This document shows positions 55,522 through 64,000 of a stretch of 64,000 bases of DNA, piece by piece (within the stretch, counting starts at the first letter, position 1; the number at the start of each line of letters is the position of its first letter). Position numbers and translations under genes: made by a program. Source of the stretch: Paenibacillus bovis. GTDB lineage: Bacteria > Bacillota > Bacilli > Paenibacillales > Paenibacillaceae. The notes under the pieces were generated by a model. That model saw only the letters and a list, made by a program, of their open reading frames with translations, searched no databases and was not told the DNA's origin. The stretch covers positions 1,288,501 through 1,352,500 of the forward strand of contig NZ_CP013023.1 of the NCBI RefSeq assembly GCF_001421015.2, given 5' to 3'.

Positions 55522-56229
55522 TCACTGTGATCGTGGCGTATAATCCAGATCACGGAACAGCTGATCCAGCTCGGCAGGAGTCAGGTCACGCCATTGCCCG
55601 ATCGCCAGATTGCCCAGATGAATATTCATAATCCGGGTACGGCGCAGTCCATGAACTTCATAACCGAGTGCCGAACACATACGGCGAATCTGACGATTCA
55701 GCCCCTGGGTGAGGATGATTTTGAATACATATTTGGACTGCTGAGTCACTTTGCATGGCAGAGTGACCGTATCCAGAATTTCCACGCCCGATGCCATTTT
55801 GTTAAGGAATGCCTGAGTGATCGGCCGATCCACTGTCACGATATATTCTTTTTCATGTTTGTTCTCGGCACGCAGAATTTCGTTGACGATATCTCCGTCA
55901 TTGGTCAGCAGAATCAGCCCATCCGAGTCTTTGTCCAGACGACCAATATGGAAAATACGCAGCGGATGATTAACAAAATCCACGATATTCCCTTTGATAT
56001 GACGCTCTGTTGTGCTCGTAATGCCTACAGGCTTGTTCAGCGCAATATATACATTTTCTTGTTCTACCTTGATTGGCTTGCCATCTACTCGTACATCGTC
56101 TCCGGCTTCGACCTGGCTGCCCAGTTCTGCCACGGCACTATTGATCGTTACTCTTCCTTCATTGATCCATTTGTCTGCTCCCCGGCGGGAAGTAATGCCG
56201 GATTCGCTGATATATTTATTAATTCGCAC
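55522..56229 (-). CDS. 23S rRNA pseudouridine synthase, RluF/RsuA family
   Basis: 235 residues. An S4 RNA-binding domain ([21 protein letters not shown]) precedes the catalytic domain with active-site D99 in [40 protein letters not shown] and LRRTRIMNI. The IRRM..LG..V and KPVG motifs and short length favour the RluF subgroup (U2604 of 23S rRNA). GTG 56229 is preceded by AAAGGTG, and the family starts at RINKY, so the longer upstream reading to 56262 is not used. Confidence 0.9.
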   Translation of the reverse strand: MRINKYISESGITSRRGADKWINEGRVTINSAVAELGSQVEAGDDVRVDGKPIKVEQENVYIALNKPVGITSTTERHIKGNIVDFVNHPLRIFHIGRLDKDSDGLILLTNDGDIVNEILRAENKHEKEYIVTVDRPITQAFLNKMASGVEILDTVTLPCKVTQQSKYVFKIILTQGLNRQIRRMCSALGYEVHGLRRTRIMNIHLGNLAIGQWRDLTPAELDQLFRDLDYTPRSQ

Positions 56230-56696
56230 GTATCGCACACCTTTAACTCTTTTTTTGGACAAACAGCAGTTCGCTGAGTCCAGTCTATATCTAAGATACT
56301 CTTTTTACCGCGTTTTTGAAAGGTTATCCCGTGCAAAAGACTGCATATTTCCTTCATAGAGCATCTTATTCGTTTTCTTATAAAATGCATATTGGTTTGG
56401 AGACAAGGGAACGTATATACCAATATGGCTTCCTGTATGCTGATTGGGTAACCTGTCCAATGGTTAATCTACACAGGGATTAGCTGTCCACCGACTAGCA
56501 GCGATTTATATTGAATATATCTGCCGGTGTCATACAGTTGGCAGGAAAAAACAGGTAAAAAGCACACAGAAGCAGAGAGAGAATATTTTCACGTACGAAT
56601 GTACTACGAATCTGGTAATATACACAGTGGTAGCGTTTTCTAAAAGCATGGAGAGACGCTTGTTATACGATCGATTTCTTTCAATGAGGTGATAGT
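56230..56696. other. Divergent intergenic region, no gene seen
   Basis: About 470 bp between the pseudouridine synthase and the DUF1349-like gene. AT-rich near 56500-56650. TGAGGTG precedes the next gene. No hairpin or repeat stands out. Confidence 0.35.
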
Positions 56697-57296
56697 ATGC
56701 AATATATTCCGCATCATATAGACCGTCTGCAGGAGATGTTCCCACCGGAGCACAAGGCGGTAGAGCACGACCATCTGCTGCTGCGAAGTCGGCCAGATAC
56801 GGATTTCTGGATGAGAACCTACTACGGGTTTGAACGATATAACGGACATGTGTTGTACGATGAGATCAAGGGGAATTTCGAAGCGGTCGCCGAACTGCAA
56901 ATGCATCCACAGCGGACGTATGATCAGTCCGGCATTTTTATCGGGATCGATTCGGCTAACTGGATCAAGACATCGATCGAGTTTATTCCGGAAGAGTCCT
57001 CGCATCTGGGTGTAGCCGTGACCCAGCGCAGCTATTCAGACTGGTCCACCCGTAATGTAGATAACAGCATTTTCGATCAGCGGTTATCGTTTCGGGTGAG
57101 ACGGGAAGGCAATGACTTTTTCGTCTATTTCCGTGCAGGTAGCGTCAGTGCAGCCGGAGAATGGGAGCAGATTCGTATCACCCATCTGGATTGTCCGCCG
57201 GGACAGCCGCTGCAGGTAGGTATTTATTCAGCGAGTCCGATGGATAAGGGATTTGATACTACTTTTTACCATTTCGAGATTCAGAATGTGGATTAA
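56697..57296 (+). CDS. DUF1349-like beta-sandwich protein
   Basis: 199 residues, concanavalin-like. LLLRSRPDTDFWMRTYYGF, FEAVAELQMHPQRTYDQSGIFIGID, WIKTSIEFIPEESSHLGVAVTQRSYSDWS and QIRITHLD...VGIYSASPMDKGF follow the DUF1349 pattern (often sugar- or glycan-binding). No signal peptide, hence cytosolic. TGAGGTG precedes the ATG. Close spacing (33 nt) to the next gene suggests co-transcription. Confidence 0.85.
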   Translation: MQYIPHHIDRLQEMFPPEHKAVEHDHLLLRSRPDTDFWMRTYYGFERYNGHVLYDEIKGNFEAVAELQMHPQRTYDQSGIFIGIDSANWIKTSIEFIPEESSHLGVAVTQRSYSDWSTRNVDNSIFDQRLSFRVRREGNDFFVYFRAGSVSAAGEWEQIRITHLDCPPGQPLQVGIYSASPMDKGFDTTFYHFEIQNVD

Positions 57297-57329
57297 TAGC
57301 AGCTGTCCTTTGGAAAAGAGGTGGAAGCC

Positions 57330-57698
57330 ATGGACCCGACGACACTTGTAATCAGCTGTATCCTGCTGTTAATCGTGTTCATCCTAGCAGGTATCGTTCT
57401 GCCTGCCCTGCAGAAGCGCCAGAATCCGGTAGAGCGCATTATCCAGGAAGGGTACACAGCACGTGGACGTATCCTGAATGTAGAGCCTACCGGCAAATAC
57501 GAGATGGGACAACCGGAGCTGCGATTGGATCTGCGAATCGAAAAACCTACCCAGCTTCCGTTCGATACAGCCGTTGTTGTGACGGTATATACGATCAACC
57601 GGCCGCGCTTTCAGGAAGGCTCTATGGTAAACGTCAAAGTGCTGGAGAATCGCAAAGGCCGGCATATCGCTGTGAAAGGCACAATGGACTACCCTTGA
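57330..57698 (+). CDS. Small single-span membrane protein, unknown function
   Basis: 122 residues: an N-terminal transmembrane helix (LVISCILLLIVFILAGIVLP) and a cytosolic or periplasm-side beta domain containing ARGRILNVEPTGKYEMGQPE and LDLRIEKPTQLPFDTAVVV. The RGRIL.VE.TG...G.P...L.L.I pattern occurs in several unrelated bacterial membrane proteins. AGAGGTGG favours ATG 57330 over GTG 57321. The stop lies 30 nt from a long hexamer repeat. Confidence 0.75.
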   Translation: MDPTTLVISCILLLIVFILAGIVLPALQKRQNPVERIIQEGYTARGRILNVEPTGKYEMGQPELRLDLRIEKPTQLPFDTAVVVTVYTINRPRFQEGSMVNVKVLENRKGRHIAVKGTMDYP

Positions 57699-57727
57699 CA
57701 TGGATAAGGTTGCAAGCCGATAATTGA

Positions 57728-57817
57728 CAACCGCAACCGCAACCGCAACCGCAACCGCAACCGCAACCGCAACCGCAACCGCAACCGCAACCGCAACCGC
57801 AACCGCAACCGCAACCG
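57728..57817 (+). repeat. Perfect hexanucleotide tandem repeat (CAACCG)15
   Basis: Exactly fifteen uninterrupted copies of CAACCG, 90 bp, in the intergenic space after the small membrane protein gene. In no strand does a gene with a ribosome binding site run through it. Confidence 0.98.
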
Positions 57818-57945
57818 TCAGCGTTTCAAAAGTCATAAGCTTTTATATGCGTGTGCATCGAAACAACTCATCCGTCACATTCTGTTTCGTATAATATCGC
57901 TATGATCCACTTGCCACAAATTATAATTGTATCGATACGACAAGG

Positions 57946-57977
57946 AATCCGCCTGAGACAGTACAGGCGGATTTTTT
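57946..57977 (+). terminator. Terminator after the hexamer repeat
   Basis: AATCCGCCTG (57946-57955) and CAGGCGGATTTTTT (57964-57977), 10-bp stem, 8-nt loop and T-run. It ends the DUF1349/small membrane protein unit, so the repeat lies inside the 3' untranslated region. Confidence 0.88.
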
Positions 57978-58401
57978 ATGTATACAGCCATGTTGCGGTT
58001 TCGGCATAATAGTTTTTTTTCGCTTTTATCCTCATTATTACTATTCCAGGCAATAATAAATCCAAACCAACATAAGCAAGAATAACGAAAAATGCACTCG
58101 ATACAATACGGAAATAAGTGTTTTAGCTACTATATTATTTTTATTCCATATTATTATTCATATAATAATACAGATACATATGAGTAATCACTCATATAAT
58201 TTTTTACGAAATATACTGATTTTATAACTCGAATATAACGATAACGAATTAACTCACATTAAGAATACATCTTTAATATTATGCCTGATGTTATATGCAA
58301 GCCCGCAGAATTCCGCCTTATCTGCGTACTTTTACACATTATTTCTATCTGTTGCAGCAGCTAAAATAGAAAGGAGCTACCGGCAAAGGAGAGGAACAGG
58401 A
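57978..58401. other. AT-rich promoter region of the regulator gene
   Basis: Very AT-rich with runs of TATTAT/ATAATA near 58130-58210. No gene or defined promoter could be fixed; AAAGGAG at about 58385 is the ribosome binding site for the regulator. Confidence 0.35.
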
Positions 58402-59250
58402 ATGGATCTCATCGGCGACAATGTACTGGATTACCGTTATATCGGTCAGCGCATCCGCGAAGTACGACAACAGCGCGGGATGACGCAGCAGCAACTGGCA
58501 ATCGGCATTTGCAATCAGTCCCAGATTAGCCGGATTGAGAAAGGGGTGGAGTCTGTCTCGGCAGACATTCTGTACCGTATTGCCCGCAAGTGCGGTGTTG
58601 ATGTGCGTATATTTTATGATATGGCCCAGGACCAGATCAGCGAAATGCAGACTATCCGCAAAAATATTACCTATCTGCATCGTCAGCAGATGTATCCGGA
58701 GCTAATCGATTATATTGAACACTGCCAAATGGAAGAGATTGAACGTCCATCCGTCATCGATCAGCAGTTTATTCTTTGCCAAAAAGGATATGCCTATCTT
58801 CAACTGGGTCAGATTCCGCGTGGATTTCAGATGATCCAGCAGGCGTTAAAGCTGACATATCATACGGATCGCCTGCCTGCGCTTTACGAAGTAGAAGTTA
58901 TTCTGGCGCTGGCAGCCGGGTATGCACTTCAGGGAGAACAGCGATGCTGCATTAGCTGGCTGCACAAATGCCGTCAGTCCCTTTATCAATACAAGGAGCT
59001 GGATTATCGTTTTCCCCAGGTATTTTATTGTCTTGCCAGAGCGTACAATGCCAGCGAGGACTATCGCCTGGCCATTGATTACGCATCCCAGGGCATACGT
59101 TACTGTGAAGATCACCGATTTTGTTATCGTCTGGAAGGTCTTTATTATGAATGCGGATACAGCTACGAGCAGCTGGGACAAGTTGATAAAGCCCAGCGCT
59201 GTTACGACAGATTCCGTATGTTAAGTGAGCTATTTTGCCTTCCGGAGTAA
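58402..59250 (+). CDS. Helix-turn-helix regulator with TPR-like C-terminus (Rgg/PlcR/NprR-type)
   Basis: 282 residues. N-terminal XRE helix-turn-helix (IGQRIREVRQQRGMTQQQLA, QSQISRIEKGVES) and about 200 residues of helical repeats (for example YAYLQLGQIPRGFQMIQQALKL and YECGYSYEQLGQVDKAQRCY). This plan is that of RRNPP regulators, which bind short secreted peptides, although peptide control is not shown here. AAAGGAG precedes ATG 58402. It lies just upstream of the chitinase and LPMO genes in the same direction and may control them; I found no clear signal-peptide gene beside it. Confidence 0.85.
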   Translation: MDLIGDNVLDYRYIGQRIREVRQQRGMTQQQLAIGICNQSQISRIEKGVESVSADILYRIARKCGVDVRIFYDMAQDQISEMQTIRKNITYLHRQQMYPELIDYIEHCQMEEIERPSVIDQQFILCQKGYAYLQLGQIPRGFQMIQQALKLTYHTDRLPALYEVEVILALAAGYALQGEQRCCISWLHKCRQSLYQYKELDYRFPQVFYCLARAYNASEDYRLAIDYASQGIRYCEDHRFCYRLEGLYYECGYSYEQLGQVDKAQRCYDRFRMLSELFCLPE

Positions 59251-59487
59251 GCAATGTACAGCAATAATGGACAATATGCGCATAGGGGTTCACGCCATTC
59301 ATTGCTTTGCCTCCAAATATGCGGATATACATAAGTTTTTCACATTTTAAACATTATAATGAATAGTGTAACCAACATCGTTATGGAAGGAAGAGGAGGG
59401 ATACATAACAGCAGATCTGCAGGGGGAACAGACGTCTTGGTGTCAACGATTTTGCGATCACATACTATCACTGAAGGAGTGCATACA
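59251..59487 (+). other. Upstream region of the chitinase gene
   Basis: Contains a reading frame continuous with the chitinase from 59359 but the family signal peptide begins at ATG 59488 after GAAGGAG. GAAGGAAGAGGAGG (about 59383-59399) is a second purine-rich stretch. A short frame ATGAATAGTGTAACC is not supported as a gene. Confidence 0.3.
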
Positions 59488-60735
59488 ATGACCGTAATAC
59501 GTACACGTAAATTAGGCAAATGGCTGCTCGCAGGTGTAATGACCTGTTCCATGTTGGGAATGGCTGCTCCGAGCGGATATGCAGCAGAAGACAGTGCGGC
59601 CGCCATGCCGAGTATTGCCGGCAAGAAAGTCATGGTAGGGTACTGGCAGAACTGGTCTTCTTCCAAAGGAGACGGCTATGCCCGTGGTTCTTCCCGTACG
59701 ATTCAGCTGAGTGAATCTCCAGCTGCCTACAATGTAGTAACGGTAGCTTTTATGACCGGATCGGGTATTCCGACGTTCAAGCCGGAAGGCATCTCTGATG
59801 CAGCATTCCGTCAGCAGGTCGGTACACTGAATGCGAGAGGTACAGCAGTCATTCTGTCATTGGGTGGTGCCGATGCACATATCCAATTGAGTGCAGGACA
59901 GGAGCAGGCGTTTGCCAATGAAATTATCCGTCTGGTCGATGTATATGGATTCGATGGACTGGATATTGATCTGGAGCAAAATGCAATCAAAGCCGGAGCT
60001 AATACGACGGTTATTCCAGGTGCCCTCAAAATTGTCAAAGACCATTACAAAGCGCAAGGCAAAACATTCCTGATCACTATGGCACCGGAATTTCCATATC
60101 TCAAACCGGGTGGTGCGTATGAACCGTATCTGACCAGTCTGGCAGGATATTACGATTTTATCGCTCCTCAATTATATAACCAGGCCGGTGACGGACTCTG
60201 GGTCGATGAAGTGAATAAGTGGGTATCCCAGAATTCGGATGCCGATAAATACAACTTCCTCTATTATATGTCGGATTCGTTTATCCACGGTACACGAGGC
60301 TTCCTGCAGATTCCGGCAAACAAGCTGGTATTGGGACTTCCAGCCAATGCAGATGCAGCAGGTAACGGCGAAGTCAAAGACCCTCAAGTCGTGTACAGAG
60401 TATTCGCTGATCTGGCAGCCAAAGGTCAGCAGCTCAAAGGCGTAATGACTTGGTCAGTCAACTGGGATCTGGGCAGTAACGCTGCAGGAGTTCCCTATAA
60501 TCAAAAGTTCTCCCAATCGTATAACAATCTGATTTATGGTAACGCTACCACGCCTACGAATCCAACTAACCCGCAACCGAATCCACAGCCTGAACAACCT
60601 GTTGCTACAGCATGGAGTGCTTCCGCGATTTATGTGGGTGGAGATACCGTGAGCTACAACGGCAAGACGTACAAAGCGAAATGGTGGACAACCGGAGAGA
60701 CACCGGGTCAGGCAGAGGTATGGCAACTCGTCTAA
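59488..60735 (+). CDS. Secreted GH18 chitinase with C-terminal CBM5/12
   Basis: 415 residues. Signal peptide (LGKWLLAGVMTCSMLGMAAPSGYAA, in about 8-33), a TIM barrel whose catalytic motif DGLDIDLEQ has D156, D159, D161 and acid E163, then a Pro/Asn/Thr linker and a CBM5/12 chitin-binding domain (AWSASAIYVGGDTVSYNGKT, WWTTGETPG). It cuts chitin outside the cell. The ATG is preceded by GAAGGAG. The next gene (LPMO) starts 46 nt later with a near-identical CBM, so the two work on the same substrate. Confidence 0.96.
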   Translation: MTVIRTRKLGKWLLAGVMTCSMLGMAAPSGYAAEDSAAAMPSIAGKKVMVGYWQNWSSSKGDGYARGSSRTIQLSESPAAYNVVTVAFMTGSGIPTFKPEGISDAAFRQQVGTLNARGTAVILSLGGADAHIQLSAGQEQAFANEIIRLVDVYGFDGLDIDLEQNAIKAGANTTVIPGALKIVKDHYKAQGKTFLITMAPEFPYLKPGGAYEPYLTSLAGYYDFIAPQLYNQAGDGLWVDEVNKWVSQNSDADKYNFLYYMSDSFIHGTRGFLQIPANKLVLGLPANADAAGNGEVKDPQVVYRVFADLAAKGQQLKGVMTWSVNWDLGSNAAGVPYNQKFSQSYNNLIYGNATTPTNPTNPQPNPQPEQPVATAWSASAIYVGGDTVSYNGKTYKAKWWTTGETPGQAEVWQLV

Positions 60736-60781
60736 GTAACTGTATGATCATTCCACTAACTTATAACCTGGAGGGAATACA

Positions 60782-61567
60782 ATGAAATTGAGAAAAACCC
60801 TGACCGCCGTTGTTGCAGCAAGTACATGTATGATGATTCTGAGTACATCGGTATTTGCCCATGGATATATCTCGCAGCCAGCCAGCCGCGCTTATAAAGG
60901 TTCCAATGCAGTTGGACTGAATACCAACGTAGGCAGCGCCCAATATGAACCGCAAAGTATCGAGGCTCCCAAAGGATTTCCCAATGCAGGTCCGGGAGAT
61001 GGCAAAATCGCCAGCGGTGCATTGGCCGGATTCGCCCCGCTGGATGATCAGACAGCTACCCGCTGGCACAAAACCGATATCAAAACAGGCGCACTGAATA
61101 TTACCTGGAACCTGACCGCCCAGCATGCGACCAGTGGATGGCAGTATTATATGACCAAGCCCGGCTGGAATCCCAACCAACCGCTGACACGCAGCTCGCT
61201 GGAACGGATTGCCTATATTGATGACAAAGGAGCCAAGCCAGCCAAAACGGTATCGCATACTATCAATGTGCCATCCGATCGCAGTGGCTACCATGTTATT
61301 TTGGGAGTATGGGATATCTACGATACAGGTAATGCTTTTTACCAGGTGATTGATGTAAATGTTAATGGACAAGGAGATACTGTACCTACCCAACCGGATC
61401 CGGAGCAGCCAGGCGATCCATCTGCGAACGCATGGAGTCCAACCGCTGTTTATGTAGGTGGCGATCTGGTCAGTCACGAAGGACGCACTTACAAAGCCAG
61501 ATGGTGGACATCCGGCGAGACACCAGGAACAGCAGAAGTATGGGAATTGCAGGGTAAACTGCAGTAA
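60782..61567 (+). CDS. Lytic polysaccharide monooxygenase, AA10 (chitin-active), with CBM5/12
   Basis: 261 residues. After the signal peptide the mature protein starts at H27 (AHGYISQPASR), the N-terminal copper ligand; the second copper ligand is H115 (LTAQHATSGW). NAFYQVIDVNV supplies the aromatic residue at the copper. A short linker leads to a CBM5/12 (AWSPTAVYVGGDLVSHEGRT, WWTSGETPG). It oxidatively breaks crystalline chitin to help the chitinase. GGAGGG precedes the ATG. Forms an operon with the GH18 gene. Confidence 0.96.
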   Translation: MKLRKTLTAVVAASTCMMILSTSVFAHGYISQPASRAYKGSNAVGLNTNVGSAQYEPQSIEAPKGFPNAGPGDGKIASGALAGFAPLDDQTATRWHKTDIKTGALNITWNLTAQHATSGWQYYMTKPGWNPNQPLTRSSLERIAYIDDKGAKPAKTVSHTINVPSDRSGYHVILGVWDIYDTGNAFYQVIDVNVNGQGDTVPTQPDPEQPGDPSANAWSPTAVYVGGDLVSHEGRTYKARWWTSGETPGTAEVWELQGKLQ

Positions 61568-62091
61568 TATTTTCAGATTACAATAACGCTGTTTCTGTAT
61601 AACGAAATGATGCTTTGCGCCATTTCGATCCAGTCAACCAACAACTAATTGAGAACTGCTGCTGCTTATTTGCAAGTGTATTCAATTGCTCTACTTCTCT
61701 ATCTGCCCGCCTTGCCTTTCAAGAGGAATACATTCAGGTATTCTATTCTTGAAAAGGTAAGGTGGGTTTTGTGCTGGTACCCTCTGTTTCTGCGCACGAC
61801 CTACCTACCTACCCACCCACCTATCTTTCTTTCCGCACACTTTATACTTGTCTGTTTCTTCCCAATGATTCTCAAAAAAAGCAGTATCATTTTCATTTCC
61901 AAAATAATCATGTATCTCCTATTATTAGTGCCAAATTGGATTAACGAACAATATGCATGCGCTTGCAAATCAACATTCGTATTTTTAGATTGACAACGAT
62001 AATATCGTCCCCTAGAATGTAACCAGTAAAGCAATTCTTCTACAAAACAACATGAAACGCGGATGTATTATAAAGTATTCGACATATTAAC
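61568..62091. other. Intergenic region after the chitin operon, no gene seen
   Basis: About 520 bp. A low-complexity CTAC/CCAC/CTTT stretch lies near 61798-61835. A 114-codon frame at 61649-61993 lacks a ribosome binding site and family likeness. The right end leads into the riboswitch. Confidence 0.4.
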
Positions 62092-62162
62092 ATATTCGTA
62101 TAATCCTGCGGATTGGCGCAGGAGTCTCTACGTGATCACCGGAATGATCTCTCTACGGAAAT
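62092..62162 (+). ncRNA. Purine (guanine-type) riboswitch aptamer
   Basis: P1 is TTCGTA (62095-62100) with TACGGA (62154-62159); TATAATC leads to P2 (CCTGCG/CGCAGG) with loop GATTGG, the joining strand GTCTCTAC matches the conserved TCTAC, P3 (GTGATCA/TGATC-type) has loop CCGGAA, and TCTAC closes. The residue before the terminal UA (position 74) is C, as in guanine/hypoxanthine binders, not U as in adenine binders. Loops L2 and L3 differ from the usual GATATGG and CCGTAAA but keep the GG and CC that pair. It lies upstream of an NCS2 purine permease. Confidence 0.82.
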
Positions 62163-62260
62163 TAGTACCTGTCAGCGCTCTTTTTGCCTGTCGTTTATTA
62201 CAGTGAATCTTCACTTTGATAATGGCGAGCAGAGGAAGCGCTCAGTTACTGACCCATGAG

Positions 62261-62294
62261 ACCCCGATGAGCATCAATACCATCGGGGTTTTTG
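62261..62294 (+). terminator. Terminator of the riboswitch expression platform
   Basis: ACCCCGATG (62261-62269) and CATCGGGGTTTTTG (from 62281) form a 9-bp stem with an 11-nt loop and T-run, between the aptamer and the permease gene. Guanine binding would be expected to favour this stop. The platform is unusually far (about 100 nt) from the aptamer; I could not draw a clear antiterminator. Confidence 0.75.
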
Positions 62295-62336
62295 TCGTTT
62301 TCTTTATTTATTTCCAAGAGGGGGAAAAGTATAACA

Positions 62337-63728
62337 ATGGAGCGTTTCTTCAAGCTGCGGGAGCATGGCACAAATGTTAAAACAGAATTAATCGCAGGTC
62401 TGACCACTTTTATTACCATGGCGTATATCTTGTTCGTTAATAATCTGTTTCTCGGACCGGATGGAGCAGGTATTCCTGCACAGGGCGTATTTTTTGCAAC
62501 AGCTGTAGGCGCAGGTCTCGTGACGATTCTGATGGGATTGTTCGCGAATATTCCGGTAGCGCTGGCACCGGGGATGGGACTCAATGCTTACTTTATGACT
62601 GTCGTACTGGGTTCCAACGGCATGATTACCTGGCAGGCAGCTCTCGGAGCCGTGTTCCTGTCCGGTATTATCTTTATTATTCTGACGATCACACGGGTAA
62701 GACAGCTGCTGTTGGTCGCTGTACCGCAATCGCTCAAAATGGCGATTACCGTCGGGATCGGATTGTTTGTTACGATTGTCGGTCTGAAGCTGGGGAATGT
62801 GATCTCCGTATCGGCTACAGTAACCGGAATTACGGATGTGAGTCAACTGGCAGGTCCGGTTACGGTTAGAGGCAGTAACTTCCAGCTGGCATTGGGTGAC
62901 TTTGTTCATAATAAGGACACGCTGCTGTCGCTGATCGGACTGTTCGTTATCGGTGTTCTGATGGTGATGCGTATCCGCGGAGCACTGCTGATTGGGATCA
63001 TTTTGTTGACCCTGATCGGAATTCCGATGGGACTGACAGATGTAAGTACACTGTCGCACGCCCAATGGCTTCCTTCTTTTGATAATCTGGCTGTTGGCCA
63101 GTTGGATATCAAAGGTGCAATCGGTCTGGGACTGTTCGAGATCGTATTTATCTTTACTTTTGTAGAATTGTTCGATACCTTCGGTACACTTGTAGGTACA
63201 GCAGAGCGTGCAGGTCTGTTCAAGAATCGCAAAGAAGGCGAGAAAAAAGTCAGCAAAGCCATGCTCGTTGATGCAGTTGGTGTCAGTGCAGGTGCAGTGC
63301 TGGGTACAAGTACAATTACTTCTTATGTAGAAAGTACTTCCGGTGTTGCAGCAGGTGGACGTACAGGTCTGACTGCAGTGACGACCGGTGTACTGTTTAT
63401 CTTGGCGCTGTTTATTGCCCCGCTAGCATTGATGGTTCCTTCGGCAGCAACAGCCCCGGCGCTAGTTATCGTGGGTGTACTGATGATGAGCCAGGTGCGT
63501 CATATTGTATGGGATGACTTTATGCAGGCTTTCCCGGCTTTCCTGACGATTATCTTTATGCCATTTACCAATGGTATTGCGAACGGTATTTCTGCCGGTA
63601 TCGTTGCCTATGTGGTACTGGGCTTCTTTTGCAATATATTTACAGGACACAAAGTAAAAGTACACTGGCTGATGTGGATTCTGGCAATTATCGTAATCTG
63701 CCGTTATATATTCCTCGGCTCCGAGTAA
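62337..63728 (+). CDS. NCS2-family hypoxanthine/guanine permease (PbuG-like)
   Basis: 463 residues, about twelve or more transmembrane helices. AzgA/PbuG features include TAYILFVNNLFLGPDGAG, VALAPGMGLNAYFMTVVLGS, LFDTFGTLVGTAERAG and GTSTITSYVESTSGVAAGGRTGLTAVTTG (the last in two parts), which form the substrate site of guanine/hypoxanthine carriers. ATG 62337 lies about 12 nt after GGGGG; the reading upstream to 62292 overlaps the terminator. The guanine riboswitch before it supports purine import. Confidence 0.93.
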   Translation: MERFFKLREHGTNVKTELIAGLTTFITMAYILFVNNLFLGPDGAGIPAQGVFFATAVGAGLVTILMGLFANIPVALAPGMGLNAYFMTVVLGSNGMITWQAALGAVFLSGIIFIILTITRVRQLLLVAVPQSLKMAITVGIGLFVTIVGLKLGNVISVSATVTGITDVSQLAGPVTVRGSNFQLALGDFVHNKDTLLSLIGLFVIGVLMVMRIRGALLIGIILLTLIGIPMGLTDVSTLSHAQWLPSFDNLAVGQLDIKGAIGLGLFEIVFIFTFVELFDTFGTLVGTAERAGLFKNRKEGEKKVSKAMLVDAVGVSAGAVLGTSTITSYVESTSGVAAGGRTGLTAVTTGVLFILALFIAPLALMVPSAATAPALVIVGVLMMSQVRHIVWDDFMQAFPAFLTIIFMPFTNGIANGISAGIVAYVVLGFFCNIFTGHKVKVHWLMWILAIIVICRYIFLGSE

Positions 63729-63802
63729 TCCAAGTTTGCACAGTCTAATCAAATAGATATCAATCAAAAAATTACTGGTTGATCGACCAGTTTTGAATGA
63801 AT

Positions 63803-63851
63803 AAAAAGCCTGCACCTGTATGCTGTTAACATACAGAGTGCGGGCTTTTTT
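63803..63851 (+). terminator. Terminator of the permease gene
   Basis: AAAAAGCCTGCAC and GTGCGGGCTTTTTT pair, with an internal CTGTATG/CATACAG hairpin in the loop. Symmetric, so likely active on both strands. Confidence 0.88.
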
Positions 63852-64000
63852 GAATATTTGAATAATAGATATATAGTCAAAATCATTCAACTACACCCAT
63901 AGCAGCATAATAACCAATAGTACCTCCAGCATAGAATCAGCTCAATCGAATGATACGTCTATAATGCATATACCCGATCAGATCTACCCAATCCAACGTA
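63852..64000. other. Right edge of the window, no gene seen
   Basis: About 150 bp of unassigned sequence; no start or stop of a gene is visible. Confidence 0.3.

Noticed and set aside
57728..57817. Possible CRISPR array
   Set aside because: Units are 6 bp with no spacers; it is a simple tandem repeat.
57384..57836. Minus-strand frame with a (Val-Ala)n run
   Set aside because: The run is simply the translation of the hexamer repeat; the rest is antisense to a supported gene.
61649..61993. 114-codon frame after the LPMO gene
   Set aside because: No ribosome binding site, low-complexity DNA, no family likeness.

Overview
The window reads as a chromosomal segment of a Gram-positive, spore-former-type bacterium of the Paenibacillaceae, probably Paenibacillus. 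The basis is protein content and style: strong AAGGAGG-type ribosome binding sites, YesM/YesN-type kinase and AraC-type regulator, copper-amine-oxidase-like 'stalk' domains, an S-layer-homology (SLH) protein, an LCP protein, a DUF3290/DUF421 pair, MocR, and a purine riboswitch. Base composition is near-balanced except for one very AT-rich gene. I see no rRNA, tRNA, CRISPR array, transposase or integrase.

Layout. 0-4.3 kb: end of an IclR regulator, a secreted netrin/TIMP-like protein whose start codon appears mutated, and aconitase on the minus strand. 4.4-9.6 kb: a single AT-rich gene for a 1647-residue STAND-type NTPase with a long helical middle and a C-terminal phospholipase-D-like domain, placed between housekeeping genes; it looks like a one-gene, horizontally acquired defence or conflict system. 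9.8-15.3 kb: ddl, a small conserved protein, uvsE, an inositol-monophosphatase family gene, a small acidic protein and a secreted SGNH esterase. 15.6-26.7 kb: a rhamnogalacturonan (pectin side-region) utilisation locus resembling B. subtilis yesMN-yesOPQ-yesT-yesR, with a CcpA cre site before the ABC transporter and two opposed small stalk-domain genes inside it. 27-37.7 kb: a secreted propeller-like protein, a DMT transporter with divergent MocR regulator, an SDR facing an MBL-MFS-GNAT cluster across a palindromic operator region, hemL and an LCP protein.

38-47.8 kb: an ABC-2 exporter operon, a 984-bp non-coding stretch with two copies of a nested hairpin element, two zinc-ribbon membrane proteins, an NTF2-like protein and the SLH protein. 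48.3-57.7 kb: universal stress protein, bcp, DedA, guaA, SRPBCC, MepB, the DUF3290/DUF421 pair, a third hairpin copy, a GIY-YIG protein, a pseudouridine synthase, a DUF1349-like protein and a small membrane protein. 57.7-64 kb: a perfect 15-copy hexanucleotide repeat, an Rgg/PlcR-like regulator, a chitin-degradation pair (GH18 chitinase and AA10 LPMO), then a guanine-type riboswitch and terminator before an NCS2 purine permease.

The two most unusual items are (1) the STAND-PLD gene and (2) a three-copy family of about 120-bp nested hairpins (40.8, 41.4 and 54.7 kb). When aligned in one orientation the three copies show compensatory changes in both stems and the same bulged A, so the structure rather than the sequence is conserved.
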